Below are positions 33,480 through 45,195 of a stretch of DNA of 64,000 nt, piece by piece. Positions within the stretch are counted from its first letter, which is position 1, and every line of letters begins with the position of its first letter. Below the pieces are notes generated by a model that saw only the letters and a program-made list of their open reading frames with translations, searched no databases and was not told the origin of the DNA. The DNA is from Macrotis lagotis. Its lineage: Eukaryota > Chordata > Mammalia > Peramelemorphia > Peramelidae. The position numbers and the translations under genes were made by a program. The stretch is taken from contig NC_133666.1 of the NCBI RefSeq assembly GCF_037893015.1, forward strand, positions 625,978,310 to 626,042,309. The letters run 5' to 3'.

Positions 33480-34160
33480 TAGAGAAAAAATTTAAAAAGA
33501 CATGAGAACTATGAAAGAAAGAATTGGAAAGAGGATTAACAGCTTGGCATAAGAGGTGCAATACTTTGCTCAAGTAACAAACTCCTTAAATATAGGTATG
33601 GCTCACATAAAAACTAATGATTACATGAGATAAGAAGAAATATTAAAACAAAATTTAAAGATTGAAAAAATACAAGAAAATAACAGGGTATTTTTTAGCA
33701 AAAACAACTAATATGGAAATTAGATTGAGGAGAGATATTTTAAGAATCACTAAAATAATTGAATGCTATGATTTAAAAAAAAAGAGCCTAAAAATCATAT
33801 TTCAAGAAATCATAAAATATAATTGCCCAGAACTTTTCAAACCAGATAGTGAAAAGTAGAAATAGAATCCTCCAGTCATCTCCTGGAAAAAACCCTGAAA
33901 TGAAAACTCAACAGGAATATTATAGCCCCAATTTAGATTTTCAAGTTCAAAGAAAAATTCTGCAAATAACCAGAAAGAAAAAATTCAAGTACTAAGGAGT
34001 CATAGTTAGGATTATTCACACTTTAGCAGCTACCTCAGTTAGGCAGCAGAGAACTTGGAATGTGATATTCTAGGAGACAAATGGTATATAGACTCACAAA
34101 CAAGAATAATTTACTCAGAAAAGCTGCATACAACCCCAAATGAACAAAACTGACTTTTCC
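33480..34160 (+). pseudogene. L1/HAL1 ORF1 remnant
   Basis: ORF1p is the RNA-binding chaperone of L1 elements (coiled coil, RRM, C-terminal domain). The open piece 33,662-33,859 (65 codons) ends IIKYNCPELFKPDSEK, which is the region just before the C-terminal domain. Beyond the stop, conceptual translation continues with ORF1p-like segments (KILQITRKKKFKY around 33,955-33,995). Stops and indels occur throughout, so no protein can be made. Confidence 0.65.
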
Positions 34161-34183
34161 TTCATTTTAAAAAATTAGTAGAG

Positions 34184-34330
34184 GGGTGGCTAGGTGGCGC
34201 AATGAATAGAGCACTGGCCTTGGAGTTAGGAGTACCTGGGTTCAAATCCGACCTCAGACACTTAATTACCTAGCTGTGTGGACTTGGGCAAGCCACTTTA
34301 ACCCCATTGCCTTGAAAAATCTAAAAAAAA
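34184..34330 (+). mobile_element. tRNA-derived SINE nested in HAL1/L1
   Basis: Target duplication aaaaaattagtagag at 34,169-34,183 and 34,331-34,345, exact over 15 bases. Body near consensus. Confidence 0.96.
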
Positions 34331-34954
34331 AAAAAATTAGTAGAGAACCCCCCAACTATTCCTTATGAAAAGCCCAAATCTGAGTTGAAACTATAAGGAA
34401 GAAGCCCAAATCTGAGTAGAAACTTTGAAGAAGAAACAGGAATCAAGAGAAACATGAAAAAGTAAATATGACTAGATAATTATAAGGGATAAAACAAGGA
34501 TCAACAGTTAGATTTACTCCCTATCATTATCAGGGATCATAAGGAAGTCTAGAGAGAGTACCTGGGAATACTATTAGATCTTGATGATTTTAATGGAAAG
34601 GGAAAGGAAAAAGTAATACATAAAGGGGAAAAGAAAGAAGGAAAATGAAAAAAATTATCTCATAATAAGGGTATACATGTAGATTTCTAGATAAGGAAAG
34701 CATGAATAACACATGAACTTCACTTTCATATCAACTGGTCAAAGAAGGGAAAAATGCACACTCCTATCTTATCCATTTAAATGTAGTTGAGTAAGGACAT
34801 GCATTTCATTAGGGAAACAAGAGGGAAAGGAGAAACAAGAAAGAAGAGAGTAAGAAAGAAGTCAGAATAAGGGAAGGAATAGTTCTAAATAAGATAAAGC
34901 AGAATTTTGATATTTAAAAAACAACAACAAAATTTAATTTTAAAAAATACACAG

Positions 34955-35060
34955 AGGGGCAACTTGGTGGTTCTGGAATCAATAGGACTTGAGTTTAAAT
35001 CCAACCTCAGACTCTTGATACTAACTGAAAACCCTGAACTTAATTCCATTGCTCTACCCC
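34955..35060 (+). mobile_element. SINE fragment
   Basis: ggggcaacttggtggttctg, gagtttaaatccaacctcag: head and B box of a diverged copy, 3' half missing. Confidence 0.65.
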
Positions 35061-35109
35061 TCTTCCCCAAATGCATAGAGTTGAGAAATAGTACCATATT
35101 TGAGGAATA

Positions 35110-35330
35110 GATTATAGAATATGAGTGGGGAAAGAGAAGAAAAGAATCAAAAAGTAGGAAAGGATCTAAAAACCAAACATGATTTCATATTTGATTCTAG
35201 AAGAAATAGGGAGTCACCGGAATTTGCTAAATAGAGGGGTTATACAGTCAAACCTGTGCTTTAGGAAGCTCATTTTGTCAGCAGAAAGGAGGAAGGACTG
35301 GATTGAGGAGAATTTAAAGGTAGGAAGAGG
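35110..35330 (+). mobile_element. L2/CR1-like LINE 3' fragment
   Basis: tttcatatttgattctagaa, gggagtcaccggaatttgct, aaacctgtgctttaggaagc; same segment as 7,240-7,380. Confidence 0.6.
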
Positions 35331-35339
35331 AGAGAAAGA

Positions 35340-36480
35340 AATCAATGAAACTGATCATTTCTTTGGGGGAAAAGAATCTGGTAACAAATACAATGTCCCA
35401 CCCCTGTGAATCCCTCAGTTATGCAAAGGAATGGTCAAATTAACAACAGCATTAGAAAGATTGAGACATTCCGAAGGGGGGATAGGGTTTGCAGTGCTCT
35501 GGAGACCAAACCTACTATATCATGTAGAAATACAGTCCTGTTACAATCAGTAATCTAATTGATAGTTGCTGGATTGACCAGGATATTTAAGAGACTAAAC
35601 CTGTCCTTTGAGTCTCTGTAGAATATTTAATCTGGAAAAAGCTCAAGATCAACATGACTGCTAGCTTCAGATTTTCCAATGGCTGTTATATGAAAGAGGG
35701 ATTAGCCTTGTTTTGCTTGGCCCTTCAAAGAGACAAAGTGACATGATGAGTAGAAGTTGCTTAGAGGCACATTTTTCTTTCTTTTAAAATTTTTTTTTGT
35801 TTCACCCTGTAATTTCCTTGCTACAGGTCATCTTTAAGGGAAACTCACATTAAGGAACTTTTAAAATTAAAGATTGACATATGTTCTGCAAAAGAGTTAC
35901 CTAAATTCACAGCAACTATCACAGCCAGCAACTGTCAGATTCAGGACTTGAACCTAGATCTTCCTGACTCCAAATCAGGCATTCTCAGTTTCCTAAAAAG
36001 AAGTTTACAAAAGTTGAATGTGCCACTTCAGGAGATACTGAGTTCCCCATCATCTACTTGGGAATTCTGTAGAGGAATTTCTGTTCAGCTACAAGTTTGA
36101 CTAAATGTCTCCTTCCAATTCTTAGATTGCATTATCCTAAAAATACAGTTTCAACTATTACCTCCATCGAGAATGGTGGAATCATCACTGTAGGACTCTA
36201 AAATTATAATATTGGATGAGCTAACAGAGGAGTGAAGATAAAAGTGAAGAGAACAAAGACGGGAAAAGCAATAAGACTGGGCCAAAAGCTAGGAGAGGTC
36301 AGTTATGGAATCAATACCATGATAAGGGCATTGAGGGAGCAATTCTTCAGCTATTGTAAAGGATAAATTTAAAAATATTAAAAGGCAGGGGAGAAATCTC
36401 TATAACTTCATCAATAACTATATACCCATTTTTCCAAAGATAAAGTTTTATTGGAATAATTTATACATAAACAAACTCCT
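35340..36480. other. Mostly unassigned; MIR fragment near 35,900
   Basis: 35,900-35,990 is a minus-strand MIR end (cagattcaggacttgaacct, agatcttcctgactccaaat). The remainder is not recognised. Confidence 0.45.
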
Positions 36481-36488
36481 GATGAAAG

Positions 36489-36550
36489 GAGTTAGGTAAT
36501 CCCAGCCCACTGAATAGGGATTAAGATTTATGTTCTAATCTGGAAAAACT
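36489..36550. repeat. Unknown repeated motif, copy 1
   Basis: cccagcccactgaataggg followed by ttctaatctgg; related copies at 37,755-37,820 and, more diverged, 38,125-38,190. Confidence 0.6.
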
Positions 36551-36829
36551 GTATGGTATTAGAGGGAAATAGGCAAAGTTTTCATAAATAAAATTACATG
36601 GTAGGCCACATTTTTTTCAACCATCTTATAGTTGACTGAAATATGGAGAGAATACCATAAAACAAAATGGCAACAAGAAGTCTCAAGTATACATTAAAGT
36701 TTTACATAACTGGTGGATGCATCCTTTCTGTGCTTCCCCTCCCCAAATATTCCTTATCCTAGAGCCTAATGTCACTATGCCATAGTTTTCATAGGTACAT
36801 ACTTGCTTGCAACAGAGAAAAACTGTGAG

Positions 36830-37445
36830 TGCACTCTGATGACAGCAAGTGAAGAAGAATTAAGAAGCCTCTTGATGAGGGTGAAAGAAGACAATGTAAG
36901 CTTGCTATAAGCTTAACATCAAAAAAACTAAAATCTTGGCAACTAGCACCTTCATTTTCTAGCAAATAGAGGAGAAAAAATGGAAACATTGTCAGTTTTA
37001 TATTATTGGGTTCAAAGATCTTTGCAGACAGAGCTGTAGCTATTAAATTATAAGATGCTTTCTTGGAAGGACGCTATGGCAAATCTGGAAAGCATACTAA
37101 AAAAGCAGAGACATCACCTTGCAGACAAATGTATATATAGTCAAAATTGTGATTTTTTCCAGCAGCCATGTATGACTTTGAGAGTTAGATTTTAAGGAAA
37201 AGCAAGTGCCATGGAACTGATACTTTTTCATTGTGGTGCTAAAAGAGATTTTTGAGAGTCCTTTAGACAGCAAGAAGATCAAATCAGTCAATACTAAAAG
37301 AAATTAATTCAAACTATTTTTTGGAAGAACAAATACACAAGCTGAAGCTTAAATAATTTGGCCACATAATGAGAAGGTAGGATTCATTGGAAAAGACCCT
37401 CATAGGGTCTTGAAGAGTCAGACACAACTGGATGGCTGAACAACA
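36830..37445 (+). mobile_element. BovB-like RTE LINE fragment
   Basis: Conceptual plus-strand translation and nucleotide order follow the C-terminal third of BovB/RTE ORF2: gtgaagaagaattaagaagc with cctcttgatgagggtgaaag, then ggcaactagcaccttcattt, gatgctttcttggaaggacg, aaagcagagacatcaccttg, agcagccatgtatgactttg, tttgagagtcctttagacag, and the 3' tail cattggaaaagaccctcata, gagtcagacacaactggatg. Stops and indels break every frame. BovB-type elements are known in marsupials as well as ruminants and squamates. This copy is distinct from the RTE at 30-31.5 kb. Confidence 0.85.
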
Positions 37446-37449
37446 AGAC

Positions 37450-38230
37450 AATTTTTGAATGCTAGCATGAGAGTTGTATAGAAGACAGGATAGTGACAAA
37501 GATGGAAAATCAATATGAGCTTGGTTATTCTCTTCTGTCTCTTTCTTTTGCCCTTGAAATGTGGATTTGCCTTTCTTCATGGGGAAGAATGGAGACATCT
37601 GATTGCTACTATTTTAAATCAACAAAGCCAAAGTGCCAGGAAAACTGATAGCAACTGATCTGGAGAATCAGGATTGTGCCATGGTGGCCACTGCCAGAGT
37701 AACTTTCTAATAAGCTGTTTAGAAACAGGGCAAGATTGGGCAAAAAAAGATGTGGTAATTAGGTAGGAGCTCCCAGCCCACTGAATAGGGGTTAGGATCT
37801 GCATTCTAATCTAGGGGAACCAAGAGCAATAATAGGAGAGTTGGGTAAGATATGAAAGCCAAAGCAGTCAATTGGGAACCAGCAAGAGGAGAATCATTTT
37901 TGTACCTGGCAACGAGCCAGAGCACTTTCTGAATGTGTCAGGGGCTGCTGAAAAGGTCAAGAGCTGATTCTGACCTCTGAGCACTCCTTCCTGGAACTTT
38001 GCATGCTTTGCACGGCTTATAGTCACTGATATCAAAAGATTTTCAGACATGCAATCGATTCCATGATCTGAAGAAGCAGGTGATATTCCTCACATACTTC
38101 CAGGAAATGGGAATATAAGCAAGAAGTGGTTCCTAGTTCACTGAGTGGCAATTAGAAGCTGTGTTCTTATCTGGGGAGGAAGCTAAGATCAACAGCCATG
38201 TGAGTTGATGGTTTATTTGCATTTTCTCTA
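37450..38230. other. Unassigned; two more copies of the unknown motif
   Basis: Holds cccagcccactgaatagggg with cattctaatct at 37,755-37,820 and tcctagttcactgagtggca with gttcttatctgg at 38,125-38,190. No coding evidence. Confidence 0.45.
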
Positions 38231-38234
38231 CAGT

Positions 38235-38754
38235 ATATATATTTTTTGTAAATAGTATTTTATTTTTTTCCAGTTACATATAAAAAATAGTTTTCAACAT
38301 TCCTAAGACAGTAAGCAATCTGATATAGGTTATGCATGTGCAATCATATACATTAGTGAAACAAATGAAACAAAAGGGACACAAGCCACAAGATATAGTT
38401 CTTTCTCTGGATCTGATCAGCATTTTTCTATCATGAGTCTTTTGGAATTATCTTTAGATCACTGTATTGCTAAGAAAAGCTAAGTCAGTCATAATTGATC
38501 ATCACACAATGGTGCCATGACTGTGTATAATGTTTTCTTGGTTCTGCTCATCTTACTCAGCATCAGTTCATGTAAGTCTTTCTGGTTTTTCTGAAATCTG
38601 CCTGTTCATCATTTCTTTTTTTTAAATTTTTATTTATTTAAGGTAATGGGGTTAAGTGATTTACCCAAGGTCACACAGCTAAGCAATTATTAAGTGTCTG
38701 AACTAAGGTCCTCTATCCATTGTGCCACCTAGCTGCCCCTGTTCATCATTTCTA
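38235..38754 (-). mobile_element. L1 3' end with nested SINE
   Basis: Antisense L1 3' end (ttttcaacattcctaagaca, gtcttttggaattatcttta, ggttctgctcatcttactca). Ends where a second L1 3' end begins. Confidence 0.88.
38617..38740 (-). mobile_element. SINE nested in L1
   Basis: Target duplication gttcatcatttct at 38,604-38,616 and 38,741-38,753. About 25 bases around the B box (gaactcaggtcc...) are deleted. Confidence 0.93.
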
Positions 38755-39965
38755 TTATTTTATTTATTTTTCCAACCAAATGCAACAGTAGTTTTCAACA
38801 ATCATTTTTTTACAAGGTTTTGAGTTTTACATTTTTCTCTCTCCCTCCTCTTCCTCCCTCTTCCCCCAATAGAAAGTAATCTAATATAGGCTATACAAGT
38901 AAAGAAGAATCAAATAAAATTGAAAAAAAAATTAGAGAGAAAACAGATATAATACATAAGACAACTTTAAAAAATTAAAGATAGTAAGTTTTGATCTGTG
39001 TTTAAACTCCCCAGTTCCTTCTTTCTCTGGATATGGATGGTATTTTCTATTACAAGCTTTTTAGAATTGTCTTTGATTATTGTAATACTGAAGTGAACAA
39101 GTTAAACATAGCTGATCATCACCCAATGTTGCAATTAGTGTGTATAATGTTCTTCTGGTTCTGTTTATTTTACTCAGTATCAGTTCTTGCAAGGCTTCCC
39201 AGGTTATTGTGAAGTCCTGTCCCTCATGATTTCTTATAGAACAATAGTGTTCCACCACATTCATATACCACAATTTGTTCAGTCATTCCCCAATTGATAG
39301 GCATCCCCTCAATTTCCAGTTCTTTGCCACTAAGAAAAGAGCTGCTATAAAGTTTTGTATATGTGGATTTTTTACCCTTTTTCATGATCTCATTGGGATA
39401 TAGATCTAATAATGGTATTTCTGGATCAACGGGTATGCACAGTTTTATTGGCCTTTGGGCATAATTCCAAATTGCTCCTCAGAAATGTTGGATTAGTTCA
39501 CAACTCTAGCAATAATGTATTACTATCCCAATTTTCCCACATCTCCTCCAATTTTGATCATTTTCCTTTTTAGTCATATTGACTAATCTGATAGGTATGA
39601 GGTGATGACTCAAGGTTGTTTTAATTTATATTTCTCTAATCAATAATCATTGAAAACAGTTTTGCATATGACTATGGATGGCTTCCATCTTTATCTGAGA
39701 ATTGTCTGTTCATATCCTTTGACCATTTATCAATTGGGGTATGACATGTATTCTTATAAATTTGACTCAGTTCTCCATATATTTTAGAAATGAGTCCTTC
39801 GTCAGAATCACTGGTTGTAAAAATTGTTTTCCAATTTAGGGTATCCTTTTAATCTTGGTTGTACTGGTTTTATTAGTGCAAAAACTTTTCAATTTAATGT
39901 AATGAAAATTATCCATTTTTGCATTTCATAATGTTCTCTATCTCTTCTTTGGTCATAAATTCTTC
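38755..39965 (-). mobile_element. L1 3' end and ORF2 C-terminus
   Basis: A longer minus-strand L1 tail: 3' UTR (38,755-39,290), then the ORF2 C-terminal region in antisense (ttgatcattttcctttttag, ttcatatcctttgaccattt, gtttttccaatttagggta-like text) to about 39,960. Several stops. Confidence 0.9.
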
Positions 39966-39984
39966 CTATAGATACACTATTTCT

Positions 39985-40130
39985 TTATATTTAAATCATG
40001 AGCTTTATATTTTTCTTCCTCCCTCCTTTCCTTCCCTCTTCCCCTGATAGAAAGTAATCTAATATAGGCTATACATGTAAAGAAGAATCAAATAAAATTG
40101 AAAAAAATAGAGAAAAAATATATACATAAG
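39985..40130 (-). repeat. Third L1 3'-end scrap, near-copy of 38,825-38,950
   Basis: ttccctcttcccctgataga, aagtaatctaatataggcta and gtaaagaagaatcaaataaa recur here in the same orientation about 1.17 kb from the first copy, with about 10% difference. Confidence 0.85.
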
Positions 40131-40139
40131 AATACATTA

Positions 40140-41098
40140 GAAATGTAGAAATTATACATAGAAATAATACATTAGAAATTCTGAAAATCAAAGGGGAAAT
40201 TAATAAAATTGAAAGTAAGAAAACTATTGAACTAATAATTAAAATTAAGAGTTGGTTTTATAAAAAAACCATAAAATAGATAAATTTTTGGTTAATTTGA
40301 TTTAAAAAAAGGGAGAAAACCAAATTTCCAGTATCAAAAAATGAAAAAGGTGAATTCACCAGCAATAAGGAGGAAATGAAAGTAATAATTTGGAGCTATT
40401 TTACCCAATTGTATGCCAATAAATCTGAAAATCTAAGTGAAATGGATGAATATTTACAAAAATATTAATTGCCCAGGTTAAAAGAGGAAATTAAATAACC
40501 CCATCTCTAAAAAAGAAATTGAACAAACCATCAATGAATTCCCCCCCCCCCCCCAAAAATCTCCAGGGCCAGATTGATTCACAAGGGAATTCTACCAAAC
40601 ATTCAAGGAACAAGTATTTACAATTCTATATAAAAATCTGAAAAAATAGGTGTTGTCAAATTCCTTCTATGATCCCATTCTGCTGACACCTAAACCCAGG
40701 AAGGGTCAAAACAGAGAAATAAAATTATAGAAGTATTTCCCAAATAAATATGGATACAAAATTTTTAAATAAAGTATTAGTAAAGAGAGTTACAACAAGT
40801 TATCACTAGAACAATGCATTATGATCAGGTGAGATTTATACAAGGAATGCAGGGCTGTTCACTATTGGGAAACTAGAAGCCTAATAGACATATCAATCTC
40901 AATAGATACAGAAAATGATTTTGACTAGATACAGTATTAATTTCCTACTAAAAACACTAGGGAGTATAGGAATGAATGGAGCTTTCCTTAAAATAAGTAG
41001 TATCTTTCTAAAACCATAAGCAAGCATTATCTATAACAGGGATAAGCCAGAAGCTTTCCCAAAAAGATCAGAGGTGAAGAAAGGATGCTCATCGAGGG
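40140..41098 (+). mobile_element. L1 ORF2, region before and including early reverse transcriptase
   Basis: In sense: aaaaagaaattgaacaaacc, ctccagggccagattgattc, caagggaattctaccaaaca, gatcccattctgctgacacc, acaatgcattatgatcaggt; this is the SPGPDGF and HHDQVGF-type part of L1 ORF2. The coding run stops near cttcccaaaaagatcagagg at about 41,085. Multiple stops, plus a 14-base C run at 40,541-40,554. Confidence 0.85.
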
Positions 41099-41950
41099 CA
41101 ATTTAGAACTATGCCCAAAGGGCTATAAAACTGTGATCCAGCAAAACCATTCTATATCTGTATTCCAAAGAGATCATTAAAAAAGGGGGAAAGGGAACAC
41201 TTTACAAACATATTTATAGCAGCTCTTTTTGTGGTGGCAAAGAGCTGGATGTTGAGGGATTGCCCATCAATGGGGCAATGGCTGAACAAGTTGCAGTTTG
41301 TGGATGTAATGTTTACTACTGTGCAGTAAGAAATGATAAGGGGGTGGCTAGGTGGCACAGTGGATAGAGTACCGGCCCTGGAGTCAGGAGTAACTGAGTT
41401 CAAATCTAGCCTCAGACACTTAATAATTACCTAGCTGTGTGGCCTTGGGCAAGCCACTTAACCCCATTGCCTTGCCAAAAAAAAAAAGAAAGAAAAGAAA
41501 TGATAAGCAGGCAGATTGCAGGGAAACCTGGAGGGACTTACATGAACTGATGCTGAGTAAGGTGAGCAGAACCAGAACACTGTATATAACCACAACACTG
41601 GGTAATGATCAATAATGATTGACTTAGTTTCTCTCAGCAATACAATGACCCAAGATAATTCCAAAAGATTCATAATGAAAAATGCTGACCATATCCAAGA
41701 AAGAACAATGGTGTCTAAATATAGATCGAAGCATACTATTTTCAGTTTTTTTTTTTGTTTTTCCTTTCTCATGGTTTTTCCCTTTTGTTCTGATTCTTCT
41801 TTCACAATATGACTAATATATAAATATGTGTAACATATCTGTATTAACTTAGATTGCTTGCTCTCTGAGGGAAGAGGAAATTTTAATAATTTTGATAAAT
41901 TTTGTAATCAGGAAAAAAATACAAAGTACTATTAGGAAAAAATTAAAATA
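41098..41950 (+). mobile_element. L1 3' end with nested SINE
   Basis: Directly after the ORF2 piece comes L1 3' text (ccaaagggctataaaactgt, tttatagcagctctttttgt, gcccatcaatggggcaatgg, ttacatgaactgatgctgag), so about 2 kb of ORF2 is missing. A SINE sits at 41,341-41,495; the tail runs into A-rich DNA near 41,950. Confidence 0.9.
41341..41495 (+). mobile_element. tRNA-derived SINE nested in L1
   Basis: Exact target duplication agaaatgataag at 41,329-41,340 and 41,496-41,507; complete body. Confidence 0.97.
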
Positions 41951-41959
41951 ACCATAGTC

Positions 41960-42545
41960 AATAGAAAATATTTGAGCTTCTATTTGCAAAGACAAGCCCA
42001 GGAACTATATGAACAGAATTACAAAACATGTCTCACATAAAGACAGATCTAAACAATTGAAAAAAATATCAGTTGGTCATGGGTAGGCTGAACTAATATA
42101 ATAAAAATGACAATTTTACCTAAAATAACTGATTCAGTGCCCTGTCAATCAAACTATTCAAAATAATTTTATAGAGCTAGAAAAAAATAACAGAATTCAA
42201 CTAGAAGAGCAAAAGGCCAAGAATATCAAAAGATTTATTTAAAAATTGAAAAAAGGTGGCTTACTCATACCAGATATGAAACTATATTACAAAACAGCAA
42301 TCATCAAAATCATTTGGTATGGGCTAAGAAACAGAGTGGTGAATTAATGGAATAGATTAGGTACACAAGACACAGTAGTGAATAATTATAATAATCTACT
42401 ATTTGATAACCCTAACGATTCCAACTTCTAGGACAAGAAATCACTTTTTTGACAAAAACTGCTGGGAAAACTGGAAAATAGACCGAAATTGGATATAGAC
42501 TAACATCTCACACCATATGCCAAGATAAGGTCAAAATGGTACATG
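41960..42545 (+). mobile_element. L1 ORF2 C-terminal fragment
   Basis: Plus-strand conceptual translation shows late-ORF2 features (KGGLLIPDMKLYYKTAIIK, then VVN-WNRLGTQDTV) with stops. It is cut off at 42,545, where minus-strand L1 begins. Confidence 0.88.
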
Positions 42546-42607
42546 ATTTAATACAATATTGAAAAGTAATGGTGATAACGAACATCCTTATTTCACCTCT
42601 GATCTTA

Positions 42608-42904
42608 CTAGGAATCCTTATAGCTTCTCCCCATTACATATGATGCTTGTTGATGGTTTTTTAGATAGATACTGTTTATTGTTTTAAGTAATGCTCCATG
42701 TATTCCCATGTTCTCAAGTGTTTTTAATAGGAATGGTTCCTTTATTTTGTCAAAAGCTTTTTCAGCAACTATTGACATAATCATATGATTTCTGTTAGAT
42801 TTGTTATTGAATATGGTCAATTGTGCTGATAATTTTTTTGCAAGGCATTTAATATTTATGCCTTTCTGTATTTGAGAGATTTTTAGTGCCCTGACATAAG
42901 TCAA
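42608..42904 (-). pseudogene. L1 ORF2 reverse transcriptase fragment
   Basis: The 98-codon frame contains IMSIVAEKAFDKI, the RT motif A region of L1 ORF2 (expected D-A-E-K-A-F-D; the first catalytic Asp is Val here), then FLLKTLENMGIHG and LKTINSIY. Only this part of RT is open, so it is non-functional. Confidence 0.85.
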
Positions 42905-44469
42905 TTTTTATATAAAGTGCCATGTACCACTGAGAAAAAGGTATATTGCTTTCTATCCTCATTCAGCTTTCTACAGAAGTTTCTCATATCTTTTCTAAAA
43001 TTCTATTCTTCTCCATAATGTCTTTCTTGTTAATTTTATGGTTAGATTTCTTTAGTTCTGAGAAAGGATGGTTGAGTTTCCTTACTAGCATAGTTTGATG
43101 TCTATTTTTTCCTGTAATTCTCTTAACTTCTCTAAAATTTGGATGTTATACCACTTTTTGCATATGTTGGTATTGATATTACTTTATCTAGCAAGATATA
43201 ATTTCCTTCCTTGTCTCTCTTAATTAGTTCTATTTTTGCTTTTGCTTTGTCTAAGATTAGGATTGCTACTTCTGCTTTTTTTTTTTTTTACTTCAACTGA
43301 AGTATAATATATTCTACTCCTTTACTCTGCTCGTCTCTCTGCTTCAAATATATTTCTTGTAAATAATATATTGTAGGATTCTAGTTTTTAATCCATTCTG
43401 CTTTTCAATTTTGTTTTAAGAGAGTTTATCCCATTAACATTTACAGTTTTGATTACTGTGTATTTTCCTCCATCCTATTTCCCCACTTTTTAAACTTTCA
43501 GCCTATCCCTCTTCACCAGGTTTTGCTTCTGACCACTGCCTTTTCTAATCTGCCCTCCCTTCTTTCAGCCCCTCCCCCCTTTTCTTTTCCTTTTCCTATA
43601 GGGTAAGATAAATTTCTCAACCTAATTGAATGTACATTTTATTCCCTCTTTGAGCCAAATTCAATGAAAGTTAGGTTCAAACAATGCTCACCCCCTCCCT
43701 TTCCCATTAATAAGTTTTTGATGCCTCTTTATGTCATATAATTTACCCCATCCTGTCTCCTCAGTTCATCTTCCAGTACTGTCCATTTTTTCACCCTTCA
43801 TTTTATCATCACATCAAAATCAATTTATACCCACACTCTCGCAGTATACTCCTTCTAATTATTCTATTAGAAATACAGTAAGAGTTACGAGTATCATCTT
43901 TCCATGTAGAGATGTAATTAATACCAGGGGAGGGGGGTTTGTTTACTTTTTTGTGCTTTTGAGTTTTGTATTTGAAGATCAAGTTTCCTGTTTGGCTCTG
44001 ATCTTTTCAACAGCAAAGTTCACCCTATTTCACTGAATGTCCACTCCCCCCCCCCCAAAAAAAAAAGATTATGCTCAATTTTGCTGGGAAGTAAGCTTTT
44101 GTCTACAGGAATACCATATCCCAAAATTTATCCTTTAATGTAGAAGCTGCTAAGTCCTGTATAATGCTGAGTATGGCTCCTTGATATTTGAACTATTTCT
44201 TTTTAGCTGTTAGTATTTTTCTCATTGATCTGTTTTAGAAACTGGCTGCAATATTTGAGTTTTCATTTTGGTATCTCTTTCAGGAGGCAATCTATGGATT
44301 TTTTTCAGAGACTATTTTACCTTCTGGTTGGAGGATATCAGGGCCATTTTCCTTGATAATTTTTTCAAAGATGCTATCCAGGCTGTTTTAGATCATGGCT
44401 TTCAAGTAGTTGAATAATTATTAAATGAGCTCTCCTAGATCTATTTTTCAGATCAATTGTTTCTATTAT

Positions 44470-44597
44470 TTTTGGGGTTGTGACTTGCCCAAGGTTACAC
44501 AGCTAAGTAAGTATTAAATTTTTGAGTCTGGATTTGAACTCAGATCGTCCTGACTCCAGGTCAGGTGCTCTATTCACTGCATCATCTAGCTGCCCCT
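44470..44597 (-). mobile_element. SINE nested in L1 ORF1
   Basis: ggggttgtgacttgcccaag ... catctagctgcccc; missing part of the 3' tail. Confidence 0.88.
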
Positions 44598-44961
44598 TAT
44601 TTTTTTTGTTTCAATTGTTTTTCCAATGAAAATTTACACTTCTATTTTTTCATTCTTTTGATTTTGACTGATTCTTCATGTCTCATAGTCACTTGATTGC
44701 CCAATTGTAATTTATAAGGACTTATTTTCTTCACTTAGCTTTTTTGTCTCCTTTTTCATTTGGCCAATTTTATTTTTAGAAAAGTTATTTTCTTTAACGG
44801 ATTTCCCATTCGTCCAATATTATTTAAGCAGTTGGTTTCTTCAGTCAATTTTTGTTCTTCCTTTTCCAAGTTGTTGACTTTTTTTCATAAATCTCTTGCA
44901 ATGTATCAATTCTTTCCCCATTTTTCTTCAATCTCTCTTACTTTATTTTTAAAATCCTTCT

Positions 44962-45195
44962 TTAGTTAGCTCTTCCAAGAAGAGTTTTTGGACCTGAGAC
45001 CAATTCACATTTCCTTTTGAGGCTTTGTATATAGGCAATTTTGTTGTCCCCTTCTGAGTTTGCATTTTGATCTTCCCTGTCACCATAGCTTTCTATGGTC
45101 AGGGTCCTGGTTTGTCTTTTACTCCTTTTTAAAGTTGAGCTCTGTCCCAAGTTTATTACATTGGGACCAAGGGCTTGGTCACTGTCTTTCTGCAC
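44962..45195 (-). pseudogene. L1 ORF1 N-terminal fragment
   Basis: The 77-codon frame is lysine/glutamate-rich and polar, starts just inside the 5' leader of the minus-strand L1 and precedes a region with heptad-like coding on the same strand (44,960-44,750). By position and composition it is the ORF1p N-terminus. Interrupted downstream by stops. Confidence 0.6.

Larger units (their letters stand above)
32450..34910 (+). mobile_element. HAL1/L1-type LINE (ORF1 only), degenerate
   Basis: The order of sequence fits a HAL1-like element, meaning a 5' leader (32,900-33,240), an ORF1 coding region (about 33,240-34,180) and a 3' part (34,345-34,910). A SINE interrupts at 34,184. No reverse transcriptase is seen, as expected of half-L1 elements. 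The 5' limit is uncertain. Confidence 0.65.
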
